Below are positions 46,741-58,462 of a stretch of 64,000 nucleotides of DNA, piece by piece. This DNA comes from Oikopleura dioica (taxonomy: Eukaryota > Chordata > Appendicularia > Copelata > Oikopleuridae). The number at the start of each line of letters is the position of its first letter. Within the stretch, counting starts at the first letter, position 1. The stretch is from the NCBI GenBank assembly GCA_907165135.1, contig OU015568.1, positions 14,767,208 to 14,831,207 of the forward strand, written 5' to 3'. The notes under the pieces are model-generated. The model saw only the letters and a program-made list of their open reading frames with translations, was not told the DNA's origin and did not search any database. A program made the position numbers and the translations under genes.

Positions 46741-49065
46741 GGATCATTCGAAGCCAAATGAAAGAAATCGAAAACAAACCAGAATCGACACATCAAAGAT
46801 CAATAGATTCTGTATAAGCTTCGTGAAATGGAGATCATGCATATACGGCTCGAAATGCAAATTTTTCCACTCAGACTATGCTCCAAGTCACATAAAGCAA
46901 TTGATCAAAAACGAAGATTAAACAATTCGCTCAATTTCAAGTTCATCTCGAACCCGTATTCGACTTAAACTGCTCAATATTCTTCGACCTTCGTTCATCG
47001 AAGACGGACAATTTTCCAAATTCGTCACATCACAACAACTGTTAACTACTCGAGATGAAATGGAAAATGCAATAAATATCTACCGTCAATTTTATTAAAA
47101 GCTCAAAGCTCAACTCGCAGCGAATCGCCCATGGAAGCCTTGATAGACTGCCAAGCAATCAATGTGTATTTGGACGACAATCATATGTTCCGTTTCCGCT
47201 CAAAGAAGCTGCCGTCGACACCTCGGAATCGTTCATCAAAAGAATAAATCGATACATGATGACAATTCATCCTGCTCCGCTCAACTTCCAAAATCAACAA
47301 TACCAGAAGCTCCTAAAAAGGGACAAGAAAAATTGCCCAACGCTCGAGATCTGCACATCTGTTCTCTGCTGAAAACCAGATCTGTTCCCTGGAAAGTTAC
47401 CTTTTCAAATGCCCGCTTACACCTAAGACATATCAGCCTGACCCGACCGCTCCAACTGAAACGGCTGAAGATCAAACAAAATTTGTTCTCAATGAAAATG
47501 AGGATCAAGAAGCGGAAGAAGATCAGCTCGATCAAAATCTTGCTCCAGCTCCTGCTCATAATGATACGAAAGGAAGATCAAAGTATCAGAAGCCCTCATA
47601 TAGATCAACATGAGCCTGTTGATAGAGATGATGGACTTTAAGTTCTAGCTCCGAAATGGAAACATCGCCTTCGTTCACGACGATGTTAATCAAGCCATTA
47701 AGCTCCTGCTCCTACTCCTAATCACACTTGATTACGAAGTTCGCTCAACATCTGTTTTTCGAAGTCCTGTTCTTAAGGTATACTTGAAGCTCGTTTATTG
47801 GATCAAAAACTTCGGCAATGTTTATGCACACTGGAATGGCTCACTTCAGAGCTCGAAGTAATCCCCGCTGATGATCAAAGGGAATCCAGTTCCGCTCATT
47901 TGCTGTGAAGAAGTTTAATACAGGCCTCTTTGGACTTGTGTTCTCATGACCCAGCTAATGTGTTTATCAATTGCGCACACGATGGACACCGCTTATCTGA
48001 ACCTTGGCCCACTCCTCTAAAGATGTGAAGCAATGCGTGCAGTTGCTTTGTCACATTCAGATAATTCATAATCAAGTTACTCAAGGATGATTCTGCTCGC
48101 TCGAAGATTCATCTGCTCAAACGATCGAGATCAAGTTGTTCAAATACGTTTCTGCTCGCTCATGGGACCGTCTGCTCAATTCATAATCAAAGACGATTAT
48201 GACGTTCATGGGATCGTCTTCTCTAACAATCAAGCAACAATTAAGCTCACAAACGATTTTTACGCTCATGAAGTCGTCCTCTTAATGAAATAAGCTGATT
48301 CTTATCAAGTTGCTCATAGACGATTTTGATGCTTATTGAATTGTCCTCTCAATCAGCGAAGTTTATTCTTTTAAAGCTGCTCACCGACGATCTTGAAGCT
48401 CATTATGTTCAAGTTACTGGCGCCCTCTACTTGCACCGCTATTCCTAACCTTGCGCCGCACTTCCGCAGATGTTGGCGATTGTGTGCAGTTGCCAATCAC
48501 CTTATTCGAAAATATGTTCTTGCCGCATTCTCCCAGCTCAAATGGAACGATGCGAATCTCCTTGTTCTAAAAGGGGGAAGAAAAGAAATGAAAACTGCTC
48601 GTTTGCTCGCAAATGTTCAATTGCTCACTTGGTTTTTCAAAAAGCTCCTGCTCGAGCTCGCAGTCGAAAATCCAAATCGATGAAAATGGCTGTTCAAACA
48701 GAAAAACATCTCTGCGCGCTGCAACGCTCGTTAATCTCCCGCGCCAGGACAAAAGGGACCCGTCGTTTCATCCCTAACGTCAAATGGAAATGCACCGACT
48801 AAAACAAGCCAAATCGAAAAATGACTTTACAAAAAGAGACAAGAAGCTCAACGGATCAACCACGCTAGTCACAGTTCCTACGATCACACTTATCCGTGTT
48901 TCAAGTGGCAAAAAGAGAAGTCCGGAAGTAATTAAAAGAAAAATTGTTTCTATCATGTTAATTGCTAAGCAGAAGAGAAATGCCGACTTACCTTGAAACA
49001 GTTATTTTCACCTTCAGAGATGCTGCATAAAACGAAGATACCAACGATTCGCGCTGAATTTCGTC
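46741..49065. other. LTR element interior, broken frames and degenerate repeats
   Basis: No long open frame. A frame around 47395-47610 has an acidic Asp/Glu/Gln-rich stretch. From about 48085 to 48400 a loose repeat recurs, built of GACGAT, GCTCATG and TCGTCCTCT-like words. The words GCTCA and GATCAA are strikingly frequent, as in the LTR. No RT or integrase motif was seen. Confidence 0.5.
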
Positions 49066-49662
49066 ATGGGGATTAAAATACCCATTGTGGAAGAATTTAA
49101 TTGTGAGAAAACCTTTGTTATCAGAGAGCTCCTCGAAGAAATCGAAGTATCTATCAAAGAAAAGCCTGATTGGTTCCAAATATTGACTCAAAAATCACTC
49201 AATCTCAGCACGATCGACAGCAATCTGAAGTGTCTTCTTATCTTCTCTTGCAAAGGCCTCATACTCACCGCTCAAGGATCAAATCCTGAAACAAGAAATT
49301 TGATTGTCTCCGAATATGCAAGGAAATGGGCAAAACAAAGGTCCGTTTGGAGAAGATTGGAAAACATCGAAATAACCGATTTACGAATTCTCAAATCAGA
49401 AGTCTGCTTTATAATTCACGAACATCTGAAGCACCTAGGGTTAAAAGACTCATCGACAAACACCATGGCTCGTTCAGAAATACAGTTCATCGAAGAAGTA
49501 AATGATGTTCCGGTCGGCCAAGCTCAACAGCCGCCCGTTGACTCTCCTGTCAACCAAAACGATTCTTTCCAAACAATCACTGCTTATGGACAAAATGCAC
49601 TCGATGAAATTATTGGCTTTAAAACACAGGACATTCCTCTACCAGAAAGACAAACGATCTAA
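49066..49662 (+). CDS. Last open frame of the LTR element, 198 aa, family unknown
   Basis: It ends 21 bases before the 3' LTR. It has mixed charged and hydrophobic helices (RELLEEIEVSIKEK), then a Gln/Pro/Asn-rich tail (PVGQAQQPPVDSPVNQN). No recognised catalytic motif, signal peptide or membrane segment. It could be the tail of a former polyprotein or an accessory protein. Confidence 0.4.
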   Translation: MGIKIPIVEEFNCEKTFVIRELLEEIEVSIKEKPDWFQILTQKSLNLSTIDSNLKCLLIFSCKGLILTAQGSNPETRNLIVSEYARKWAKQRSVWRRLENIEITDLRILKSEVCFIIHEHLKHLGLKDSSTNTMARSEIQFIEEVNDVPVGQAQQPPVDSPVNQNDSFQTITAYGQNALDEIIGFKTQDIPLPERQTI

Positions 49663-49683
49663 AAATAAATGGAGGAGGAATTA

Positions 49684-50078
49684 TGTAGTGTTTCTCATTA
49701 GTCATCCGCCACTTGTGTTCACCGCGCCGCGCCGCGCGCAGTTCACGACCCGCGAAGCGCATTTCACCACGCGCAAACGCTCCGCCGCAAACCGCGAAAG
49801 CACAGCTCACCACGGACTAGGATCAACTCACGACTCACGAAAAAGTCACTCACCACGATCTAACAGCTCACCACGGTTTATGAAAACCATATATAAACGA
49901 TCATATTTCTCACTGACAAACAGCTCACACAACACACTCAAAACTACTTGCTCAGAGACATCACAATAAAACTTGCTCTTTTTAACACAACGTTCGTCGC
50001 TCACTATTTGTATTCCCGCTCGCGAATACGATAAACGCAATTAGTTATCCAACTTATGTACTGTGAGAAACACGTACA
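49684..50078 (+). repeat. 3' LTR
   Basis: 395 bases. The only difference from the 5' LTR that I found is one extra T in a T run (CTCTTTTTAAC against CTCTTTTAAC). This near identity points to a very recent insertion. Confidence 0.9.
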
Positions 50079-50082
50079 TTGT

Positions 50083-53000
50083 GACTCTTATTTTGGGATC
50101 CTAATTACAAAAGTCTGAAAACAAATACAAATAGATAAAATTCTACCTGCGCAAGAACTGGTAACTCATCAAATTGTCCAAATTCTAGGGCGAATGTTAT
50201 GCATCAGAGGCGCATAACAAATTCCGGACGTTTGAATCTGAATCGATCATTGTCCTTTCTGACGTGCATTTCGCATCAGCACCACGTGTCGATTTTCGAC
50301 AAGATTAATTGCGCTCTTTTTTTTCGTGTTGTTATCTTAGCCCGGCTTTTTTGAGTTCAGGAGCTTCTTCTTTTACGCGCTGATTTTCGAAGAGTTTTTT
50401 TTTGAAAAATCTGAATTTTGGCAAAAAAATCGCCAAAAAATCAACTAATCAAAAAGTCGAAAAAATCAAATTTATCCGGGACATTCGAACAAGCCGGCGA
50501 CAAGGTCAGGTTTGTCCGTAATTGACCGAAGCTCCCCCAATTTCGAAAAACACGTCTTGATTCGTTCCACAAGTCTTGGACAGCAAGGAAATCATAGAAA
50601 GAGCGCCGTGGCTAAATTGCTTCCTCCGGAGGATATAAATAACGAAAGCGACTCGAGACTTATGTTCTTTCGTTATTATGACCTTCGGATTGAGCCGGCT
50701 CGCTGGATCCAAAAAATATGACGACTTACATTGACCTCTAAAAATATCTTTAATAAAAAGCCGCGTAGCGGCTTTTTTAACAACGAAGCCGCTCTGCGGC
50801 TTCGCAAATATTTGATAATAGATCGAAAATTTCGATTCGAAATTGTTGAGTTGCGAAGCGGCTTCGTTTTGAAAAAAGCCGCAACGCGGCTTCAATAAAA
50901 GATCTTTCAGACCCTGACTCAAGTTTCCCATACAGGTTGCCAATTCTGAATTTAAAATCTAAATCTAATTAGAAGTTTATTATGATTATTTCTGTAAGAA
51001 TTGGGTAACACTTTGTCGAGACATTGATTATCCCTTGATTGCGCTGATCCAGACATATTTTGCTGACGAGGCTGTTTTGCCAGTCTCGAGGACTTAGCAT
51101 CTTTAGTAACTGCTTGGATATTTGTTCTGTCAGTGAGCTTACAGCTCTAATGATCTACAGTTGATTATCCAGACGAGACAGAAGGTTTAGAGGAGGTCAA
51201 AAATAAGGGCGAGAGAGGGTAAATGTCTGTTGCAATCAGATTTTTTAAAGAAAATTCGCGCTTTGAATTTTCATGGTTGGCGAAATTTCGCGAAGGGATT
51301 GACCGCGAAATTCACCATCCGGTTCACTTTCTTCGTCATTAATGAAACCACGGCGTGTTCATCTTAAGAATCTGATTCCGTCACAGCGGTCGCTCCTCGC
51401 TCTTTTTCCAGCGACTTGGATATTTAAAATTTGGCAACTTTGAGATCCTTGTTGGGAAGAAAAAGTGGACTGGCGCCGCGGGGAGCCTCTGTAATGATAT
51501 GATTTCTGGATTTGGGATTTCACGTTGGCCAGGAATCGAGCTCAAAACAGCACTGTTTTTGATTTAAGACTTCTACGGAATGTGCTGATTTTAAGACCAT
51601 CCTGAATAATGTGGTTTCGAAATCGTTTGAGAGCATTTTCGAGCTTGAAATATTTCGTGATGAATTTTTGCTAACAAATATCGAGAAAAGGAACCATTTT
51701 CAAGCAGGCTTTACTACCTTATTTTTCATATTGACGACCTTATTTTTTGCCGTCAAAAGTAACCCAGCTTGTTTCGCGAGTATTAACAGGCCTACCAAGT
51801 TATTAGATTTATATTCTAAAATTGATATAATTAATAAAACAGGATTGATAACAGCTCGATTTCTTTCTAATCTGATTATCATCAAAGAAAGCCATTTCCA
51901 TTGCAAAACGCCAGTTTTTGGAAATCTGATAATTAAACTTCAATAATTCAACATCGGCGTCTGAAAAGTGAAACCACTTGCGTCATGTTTAAAAGTTGTG
52001 TTGACAACAAGCAGAGAGCGCGCGCAATGTTCACATTTTGGACTAACCTTTCTAACCCAGCGCCGGGCAACGTTACGATTTGTGTTTATGTTCGATACGC
52101 TTGATGAAAACAAACGCTAAAATTATTGTCACGAACGCGTTTTTTTCAGTGTACTCTAAAACAGAGCCAAGTGACTTTTCGCGAAAATAAGAAATAGAAA
52201 AGCGAGGAATTTATGTTTTCTTGTAATTAGACGTTCCTCGCTTCAATTAGTAGCTCAAGAAAATCGGAGAAAGAAAAAATGAGGAGATTAGAAATCAATG
52301 GTGAAACAAATGGTTATGAAACCTGGCCCGGCCGCGAAACCGCAAATTAATAATGTTTATTTTTGGTCGATCACAAGTGCCAAGTCCAACTCTGACAGAA
52401 GTTGTTCTAACTGAAGTTCCAAGCTAAACCAGCGAAAATTGACTCAACCCAACTAAGAAGAATTTTAAAAACGCTTTCAAACTATCGCTAAGTTTCGCCA
52501 GACTTGGATAAGACTTACTCGAGACCTTGATAACCTCTCGCTAGAATCGCTGACGTTTCCTTTTCACGGACTTAGCTCTACCTTGGTGTTGATAGACTGA
52601 TTAGCTACAGTACTACAGTAGCTGGAAAACAGATGGGGAAGAGGAATGATCTACGGATTGTCGAGGCAGGGAAGAGGAGGTCAGAAAGAGACTCGCTTCC
52701 AGAACTGCTAAGGATGTCTCTTGACATCATTTTCTAGCGCTGCGATAGGGTGAGCAGCTGTTGCGGCAGGTACAGACAGAGTCGAACCCCGACGAACTGG
52801 CTGGTGTGGACAGCTGAAGAGAGCCAGCCCGGCAATGATAGACAGGCTACACTTATCGGGAGCACCATGTGTTTATTGTCTCAGTTAGTAGACGCTAGAA
52901 GTTAGATGAGGTTGATTCTTTTTCGCAATTTGAACCAAGATGATGGGTTTTTCTTGCTGGGTCGTTGTTGTCTTCACTTTTGGGGTCTAATAAGTTCAAA

Positions 53001-54371
53001 AAGAGCCTTTTTAAAAAGCTTTTTCTTCAAAATATAGGTTTATTTTTGCTTAAATTGACTAAAAATCCTTATCTTTATTCGCGAATAAATGCGGTACTGA
53101 ATGACATAATCTCTCCAATTTCAATTACGATAAGCCGGATTAGAAGGACATGTATTGTTTCCTTAAATTTTTCTTGGGCCGCTACGAGTTGACTTCCTGC
53201 GGGAGCCGTGCGCCACATTTGTGCGGCCAGATCGGCGGTTAGATAGTTATTCCGACTTATTACGTGGTGCTGCGGTGGAGGGGTGCCCGAGCCTCTCGAC
53301 CTTTTCAGGGCGACTTGCGGCAGGTCCTTGTGCTCTGATAAGCTTCTTCAAGAGGTGGCTTTGCGCGAAAAAAATTCCGGGAAAATAAGTCGACTAAAAA
53401 AGGACTTGGAAATCCAAAATTGCGCAATAATCAGAAAATTCAAAAAAGAAGTCTATTTTCCCTTTTATTTAGTCGTATCAAAAAGTTTTTAAAATAAACT
53501 TTTCAAAAAACAACTAAAATTTAATCAAAATTGATTATTGTCCTGAAAACAGGCGTTCTATTAAATGAAAAATAAAAAAAATCAAGTTTTTAGTAAAAAC
53601 AAAAGTTGGTTACAATTGTTGAATAACTTTTCCATTCTTTGCATCTGCTCATTGCTCACTTGATTACATAAAAAGCAACAAGTTTAGAAAATAAAATCGA
53701 GGATTTAGAGGGGAGAAATCGATCCATGCAATTCTCTTTAGATATTTTGGGTCTTAACAAAGGTCCTTTTTTCTGAGTTTTCATGAAAAAAAAATAATGA
53801 AGGGGAATTACTCTTTTTATTAACAAAATGAGCTGTTATCGAGTCAAAAAAGACGTTTCATCAATAATTCTAGCGTTTTAATCGTATTTATGATCTAGAA
53901 CGCGTGTCCTTTCTCATGAGCTTATCTTCCTCCTTCTCTTCACTCTTCTTTCTAAATTTTCATTACATCCTTTAACAGATTATTTTAGAAACAGAAGATA
54001 CGCCGCCTGATTCACCGACCTGGTTCACCATTATCTCATTTTAATTTTTATCCGCTCAGGGTCAATTCACATCAAGCTCAAATTCGCTATAAGCTACAAA
54101 TCCGCTAGTTACTTCTAATTCTTGCAAAAACGCAATTTTTACATTTCTTGCAATTTCGTTTTTGATCTTGGTGCGTTTTTTGATCGGAGTTAATTGCGGC
54201 TCGAAAATTTACTGGCTTGTTTTTAGACGTTTTCAATCCCGTACAGTTGTAAAAAGTAAGTTGGGCAATTATTTTTTTATTTTTATCAAAATGAAAGCTC
54301 GTTTATGCTAATTGAAATTAAGGGTTGTCTTTTTTTAATTGTTCTTAATTATCTTGATGATTTTGATGAGC
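50083..54371. other. 4.3-kb region without a recognised gene, one fold-back
   Basis: Apart from the fold-back at 50745-50941 I see no gene or element with clear ends. Frames at 50506-50943 overlap the fold-back and are not coding. The frame 51611-51946 has no domain. Lower-AT islands at about 51360-51500 and 52740-52860 contain no gene I can recognise; a tRNA was considered for the second and rejected. Confidence 0.4.
50745..50941. repeat. Fold-back with AAGCCGC hairpins
   Basis: Contains AAAAGCCGCGTAGCGGCTTT, CGAAGCCGCTCTGCGGCTTC, GCGAAGCGGCTTCG and AAAAGCCGCAACGCGGCTTC. The right end GACCCTGACTCAAGTTTCCC with ACAGGTTGCC belongs to the CTGAGTCAGG family; the left end is worn. Confidence 0.75.
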
Positions 54372-54508
54372 AGGAACCGACAAAAAATTCGACAAATTTT
54401 GCGTTGAAATTTTCAACCAATCAAAAGCCTGGATTCGGCTTACCGGCCAATCAACAGCCGAGTAGCCGCCCACGCAAAATTTTTCGAAAGTTTTTTGTTG
54501 ATTCGTGA
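54372..54508. mobile_element. GGAACCGACAAAA inverted-repeat element, copy 2
   Basis: Left AGGAACCGACAAAAAATTCG, right CGAAAGTTTTTTGTTGATTC. The interior has CCAATCAAAAGCC, ACCGGCCAATCAACAGCCG and AGTAGCCGCCCACGCAAAAT, shared with copy 3 and in inverse with copy 1. CGTGACACCCCC adjoins its right end, and a CCTAACCCTAAC piece follows. Confidence 0.75.
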
Positions 54509-55061
54509 CACCCCCTTAGGGACCCGTCTTTTTAGCCAACCCTAACCCTAACTTTTTCAGTAGGTAAAATTTTAAGACATCAAAACCTCACTTTTATTTT
54601 TTTACAACTGAACTACTGGTACTTTCGAGTACTGCCAATAATCATAAAAGTAAGCCATTAAAATCCCCCTGAAAGGATGTAACTAATAAATCAGCCGATG
54701 AAGAATGTTGATCTCAATAAAATGATTTACCAGGCTTTAATTCTAAATTTACACCTTGTTTTTGCTTTTTAAGCTATTTCAATATAATAAAAAATCAGCG
54801 AGGAAAAAAGTTGATTCCGTAATTTCTTCATACTCGGCCGTAAAATGGGAATATGCCCGATAAATTAAGATTTTATGGCCGTTTGGGCGGATATAAAGGA
54901 GTTTTACTTATGTGTACTTGAAGTTGAACTCAGTCTTCAAGACGTTTGCTCATTTTTGTCGAGACGTGATGAGCCTCTAGTAATCCTATTATAAAACAGC
55001 ACTTTGTTTTTCAAAGCCTTTTGATGCTGAAAAATGAAGATACATCCGTAGTTTCTACCCT

Positions 55062-55145
55062 GACTTGAGCTCCGGCTACCTGTTGCTAAAACCTGAGTCA
55101 GGCCATTTGAGGACCCTGACTCAGGTTTTCCACATAGGCTTTCCT
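55062..55145. repeat. Minimal CTGAGTCAGG fold-back
   Basis: GCTACCTGTTGCTAAAACCT and CTGAGTCAGG face CCTGACTCAGGTTTTCCACA with about 14 bases between, so almost only the two ends remain. Confidence 0.7.
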
Positions 55146-55961
55146 AACCCTAACCTTTTGATGATTGGCCGAATGTAAAAATGGAGCCGTCTTATTGGCT
55201 AAAATTCTTGCCAAGAATAGAAGAGTTCAATTCTTATACTTGCCGTTGCAAAAAAAGTAAAATAGTCTTACTGCGCTGGCGACCTCACCAATTAGCATAG
55301 AATATTCTGGGTTTTGCGGGTTCTTCGCAAGTTAACCACAGTAAAAACCTGCGCCACATTTCTAAACGAACCTTGTTCGAATATTCATGCCTATCTGAAC
55401 ACGTACTCTAGCCACTGGTCCAAAAAAGGGGCAAGAAAAATTAATACCCAGCGAAATATTAACGACTGTACTTTAGTCTGACGAAAAGATGAGCTCTTGA
55501 CCAGCACTTGGCGATCCGACAAAAAGAAACGAAAAATCGACGACTTCAGTTCTTAAATCCTGAAAATTGAACCCCTTTTATAAATAATTTTTTTTTATAA
55601 AATAACTAAATTTAAAATTTACTAACGCTGTAAATAACCATTTTTCCTGCCCTAAATCTTGCAGCTTATCACCTGGCGAAGAAGATAATAAGGTAAGCTA
55701 GAATCTTCTGAAACTGTTACCCATGCCTGCTTAACCCGGGACTAACCTTTTACGCTCAGAATTGTCATTCAGAAAAAAAAATGATTCAATGATTTTACAT
55801 CTATGACCAAGGCTGCATATCTTTCTTTCTAGAAAATTCAACCCTTTTTTCGAAGTCAAGAGATTTTAAAATTTTGAAGAACAAATCGGTTAGTACTAAT
55901 TATATCTGTTATTTAATTTGATAAGGAGCACCCATCTTAACGGATAAACCCCCTTAAAATG

Positions 55962-56120
55962 GGGGAGGTGTCTGGAACCAACAAAAAAATTTCGACAAAT
56001 TTTGCGTGGAAATTTTCAACCAATCAGAAGCCTTGATTCGGCAAACCGGCCAATCAGCAGCCGAGTAGCCGCCTACGCAAAATTTGTCGAAATTTTTTTG
56101 TCGGTTCCAGACACCTCCCC
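55962..56120. mobile_element. GGAACCGACAAAA inverted-repeat element, copy 3
   Basis: The longest inverted ends of the three copies: GGGGAGGTGTCTGGAACC on the left and GGTTCCAGACACCTCCCC on the right, then AAATTTCGACAAATTTTGCG pairing. TTAAAATG stands on both sides (one base off on the right), possibly the target duplication. Confidence 0.8.
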
Positions 56121-57652
56121 GTTAAAATGTCCTCATTTTAACAGATTGATGATTCCTCAAAAGGATCGTCATTTTAACCATTAAAATGACGACCTTCTTG
56201 ATGTCTCATAAATCCGCTAAAATGAGGACATTCTGGAGGGGGTCTCCTTATTCATTTTCACAGAATGGAAAGTTAAAGTTTATCACTAAAACTCAATTAT
56301 GTAGTTAATGACTTCCAGACTCGACAACACCATTACTTCCATATTTGCCCCCAAAAAGCGCCAAAATAAAAGTCCCACCTAAAAGCCAAGTCTAGCGGAC
56401 TTCGTCAACACGGTGTCATTCTTTTGGTTGTTTACCTAGACACAGCAAAATAGTATGTATTTAAAATTGTCTTGATTGAAAATTGGCTGAATTCACGAGT
56501 TGTAGCTGAGCACGAAAACAAGAGACGATGCGATTTCCTTTTCTCAGTATTGTCGCCACCTTTCTTTTTGGCAGACGGGGTCAACCCGCGTGCTCGAGTT
56601 TGAGTTTGCCCCGCCCGAATTCACCTCTCGATTGTTGCTTTATTTGATTTACGAATTATTAGTAGAAGCAGCTGATCATCAGACTGAGTAGACTCACTAT
56701 GAGGTCAACTAATCCGTCATTTATGACCTCTTATGAGACTTTTTATAGAGCATAAAAATTAAGGGCTATAACAGCCACTAACTACAGGAACATTATGATT
56801 ATCTATGAAAACCTTAATTAAGATTTGACACCCTTAAGATTAGGCCTTCTTTGATGTTTACTCCCTTAAAATAAGGACCCCTTATTTTATCACAGTGATC
56901 CCCTTATTGTACCTAGCCAAAAATAAGCAACACTTATCCACAAATCGGTTTATCGAAGGCTACTCCCTTAATAATGAACCCTTATTGTACCACCTTGATC
57001 ATGAGTTCGAAACTGGACCCATCGAATAAAATTTGATGGGGTCATTTTATTGATGCCCGCATCACATTTTTATTTAATCTTCTGAGTTGGAAGACAAAGG
57101 TCAGCCGAGTTTGCTCAAGATTCAAAAGGCCTTGCCAATTCTTCTTTTTCGTAATTTATGAAATTCAAATTTTCATTAAAAATTCGATTTGGATTCGATT
57201 TTGCCACTTGATTCATTTTCTTCCTGAATTTTGGGGCGATTTTTTAATTAAAAGAATATTGGATTTTTTTCAATCATTTTTCGAAACGGGCTTTTTGGCG
57301 AAGATTTCGTAAAAAGAAAATAAAAGAAAATGCTAAGCTCTTCTAATGCACGGGTATTAGCTGAAAGTTTTACTAAAATAATAAATTATCAGCGCAAAAG
57401 GCGCTCTTTTTCATCTCGCTCGCGCTCATTTTTACGATAGTCTCTCTCTCTTCTTCTGAGCCCAGTGATTTAGAACATACAAAGCAAACCCACCCCTTGT
57501 CTCAGACTTGGAGTTATTTTTCTCGATCATTTTTAGATGAAGCTTATTTTGGAGAGAAAAATTTAAAAGAAAGAAAAAGGTAAAATAAAGAAATGATGTT
57601 TTTCTTTATCAAATAATAATTAAGGGTTTCACCTTTTTAACAGCTTAATTCT

Positions 57653-57798
57653 TTAAGGGTATCATCATGTTAATGAACTCATTATTCCTCAAAAGGAATA
57701 CCATTTTAACGGACTTTTGACCTTGAGGATTTCAAAATCCGTTAAAATGGCAACCGTTTTGAGAAAGAATAAATCCGTTAAGATGGGGATACCCTTAA
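57653..57798. mobile_element. 146-bp TTAA-flanked inverted-repeat element
   Basis: Ends TTAAGGGTATC and GATACCCTTAA with TTAA on both sides. Inside are ATTTTAACGGA / TCCGTTAAAAT pairs like those near 56130-56220, so the two places share a family. Confidence 0.7.
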
Positions 57799-58307
57799 AG
57801 AATTCCCTATTTTTCTGTTAAAATAGGGACCATCGAATCCTACTAACTTGAACCGAGGTTAACAGATAAACTCAAGTCAGATAAAATTATATAACATTTA
57901 ATTTATCCCCTTCTGGCTTCATAATTCTCAGCGGGTGACGTATCGTTCTGCTGATAAGGGCGGCGCGGGTGCGGATAAGAACATGTCGAGCGGACCACAT
58001 CGCTCATCTGTCGCTCCGCGCGTACTGATTTCCGTCATAATGGTTATCATTATCTTGCCCAAGCAGTCGGGCTCTATTTCCAGTACTCAACCGCCCATTT
58101 AAAACTTTCAAAAAGAGCTGTCAGAAATGAAACAGCAAATCCAAACAGTCAATAATCTTAATCCTGGGAGCATTACTTTCTTTCGGCGACTTTTTGGAAA
58201 TTACGCAAAATACGGGTAATTATGTTTGGTTTCCCAAGCTCCGGAAAATAGACGAAAGAGGGTCTGGCTAATTCCGGACTACATCATATGTCGAAATCGA
58301 TCAAAAC

Positions 58308-58462
58308 AGCCATTTTAGTCGAGTTTTAGTCAAATTTATGAAAACCAATCAAAAGCTCTAAAAATGACCTGCTCTGATTGGATAAACCGGTGCTTCTCAG
58401 AAAAGGTCAAAAAGGCTTTTGATTGGCCCAAAAAAATTTGACTAAAACTTGGCTAAAATGCT
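58308..58462. repeat. Inverted-repeat element with GCCATTTTAGTC ends
   Basis: Left AGCCATTTTAGTCGAGTTTT and AGTCAAATTT, right AAATTTGACTAAAACTTGGC and TAAAATGCT. The interior has TCTGATTGGATAAACCGG and CCAATCAAAAGC. No clear target duplication was noted. Confidence 0.65.

Larger units (their letters stand above)
45770..50078 (+). mobile_element. Non-autonomous LTR retrotransposon, 4.3 kb
   Basis: LTRs at 45770-46163 and 49684-50078 begin TGTAGTG and end ACGTACA, and TTGT flanks both sides (45766-45769 and 50079-50082). Just inside the left LTR, TGGTGACTGAAG (46170-46181) is a possible primer-binding site. GGAGGAGGAA just before the right LTR is a polypurine tract. The interior (3.5 kb) has two longer open frames but no reverse transcriptase, RNase H or integrase motif that I could recognise, so it must be mobilised by proteins from elsewhere. 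The superfamily cannot be assigned; a 4-bp duplication is compatible with the gypsy type. Confidence 0.85.
54509..58307. other. 3.8-kb region without a recognised gene, many small repeats
   Basis: Contains a CTGAGTCAGG fold-back (55062-55145), the element at 55962-56120, a run of CCGTTAAAATG-type words around 56120-56240, several CCCTTATTTT / CCCTTAAAATAAGG words at 56820-57000, and the TTAA element at 57653-57798. Frames are short and unsupported. Confidence 0.4.

Noticed and set aside
52740-52870. Possible tRNA or small RNA gene
   Set aside because: A GTCGAACCCCGAC-like stretch suggested a T-arm, but no matching acceptor stem, D-arm or anticodon arm can be folded around it.
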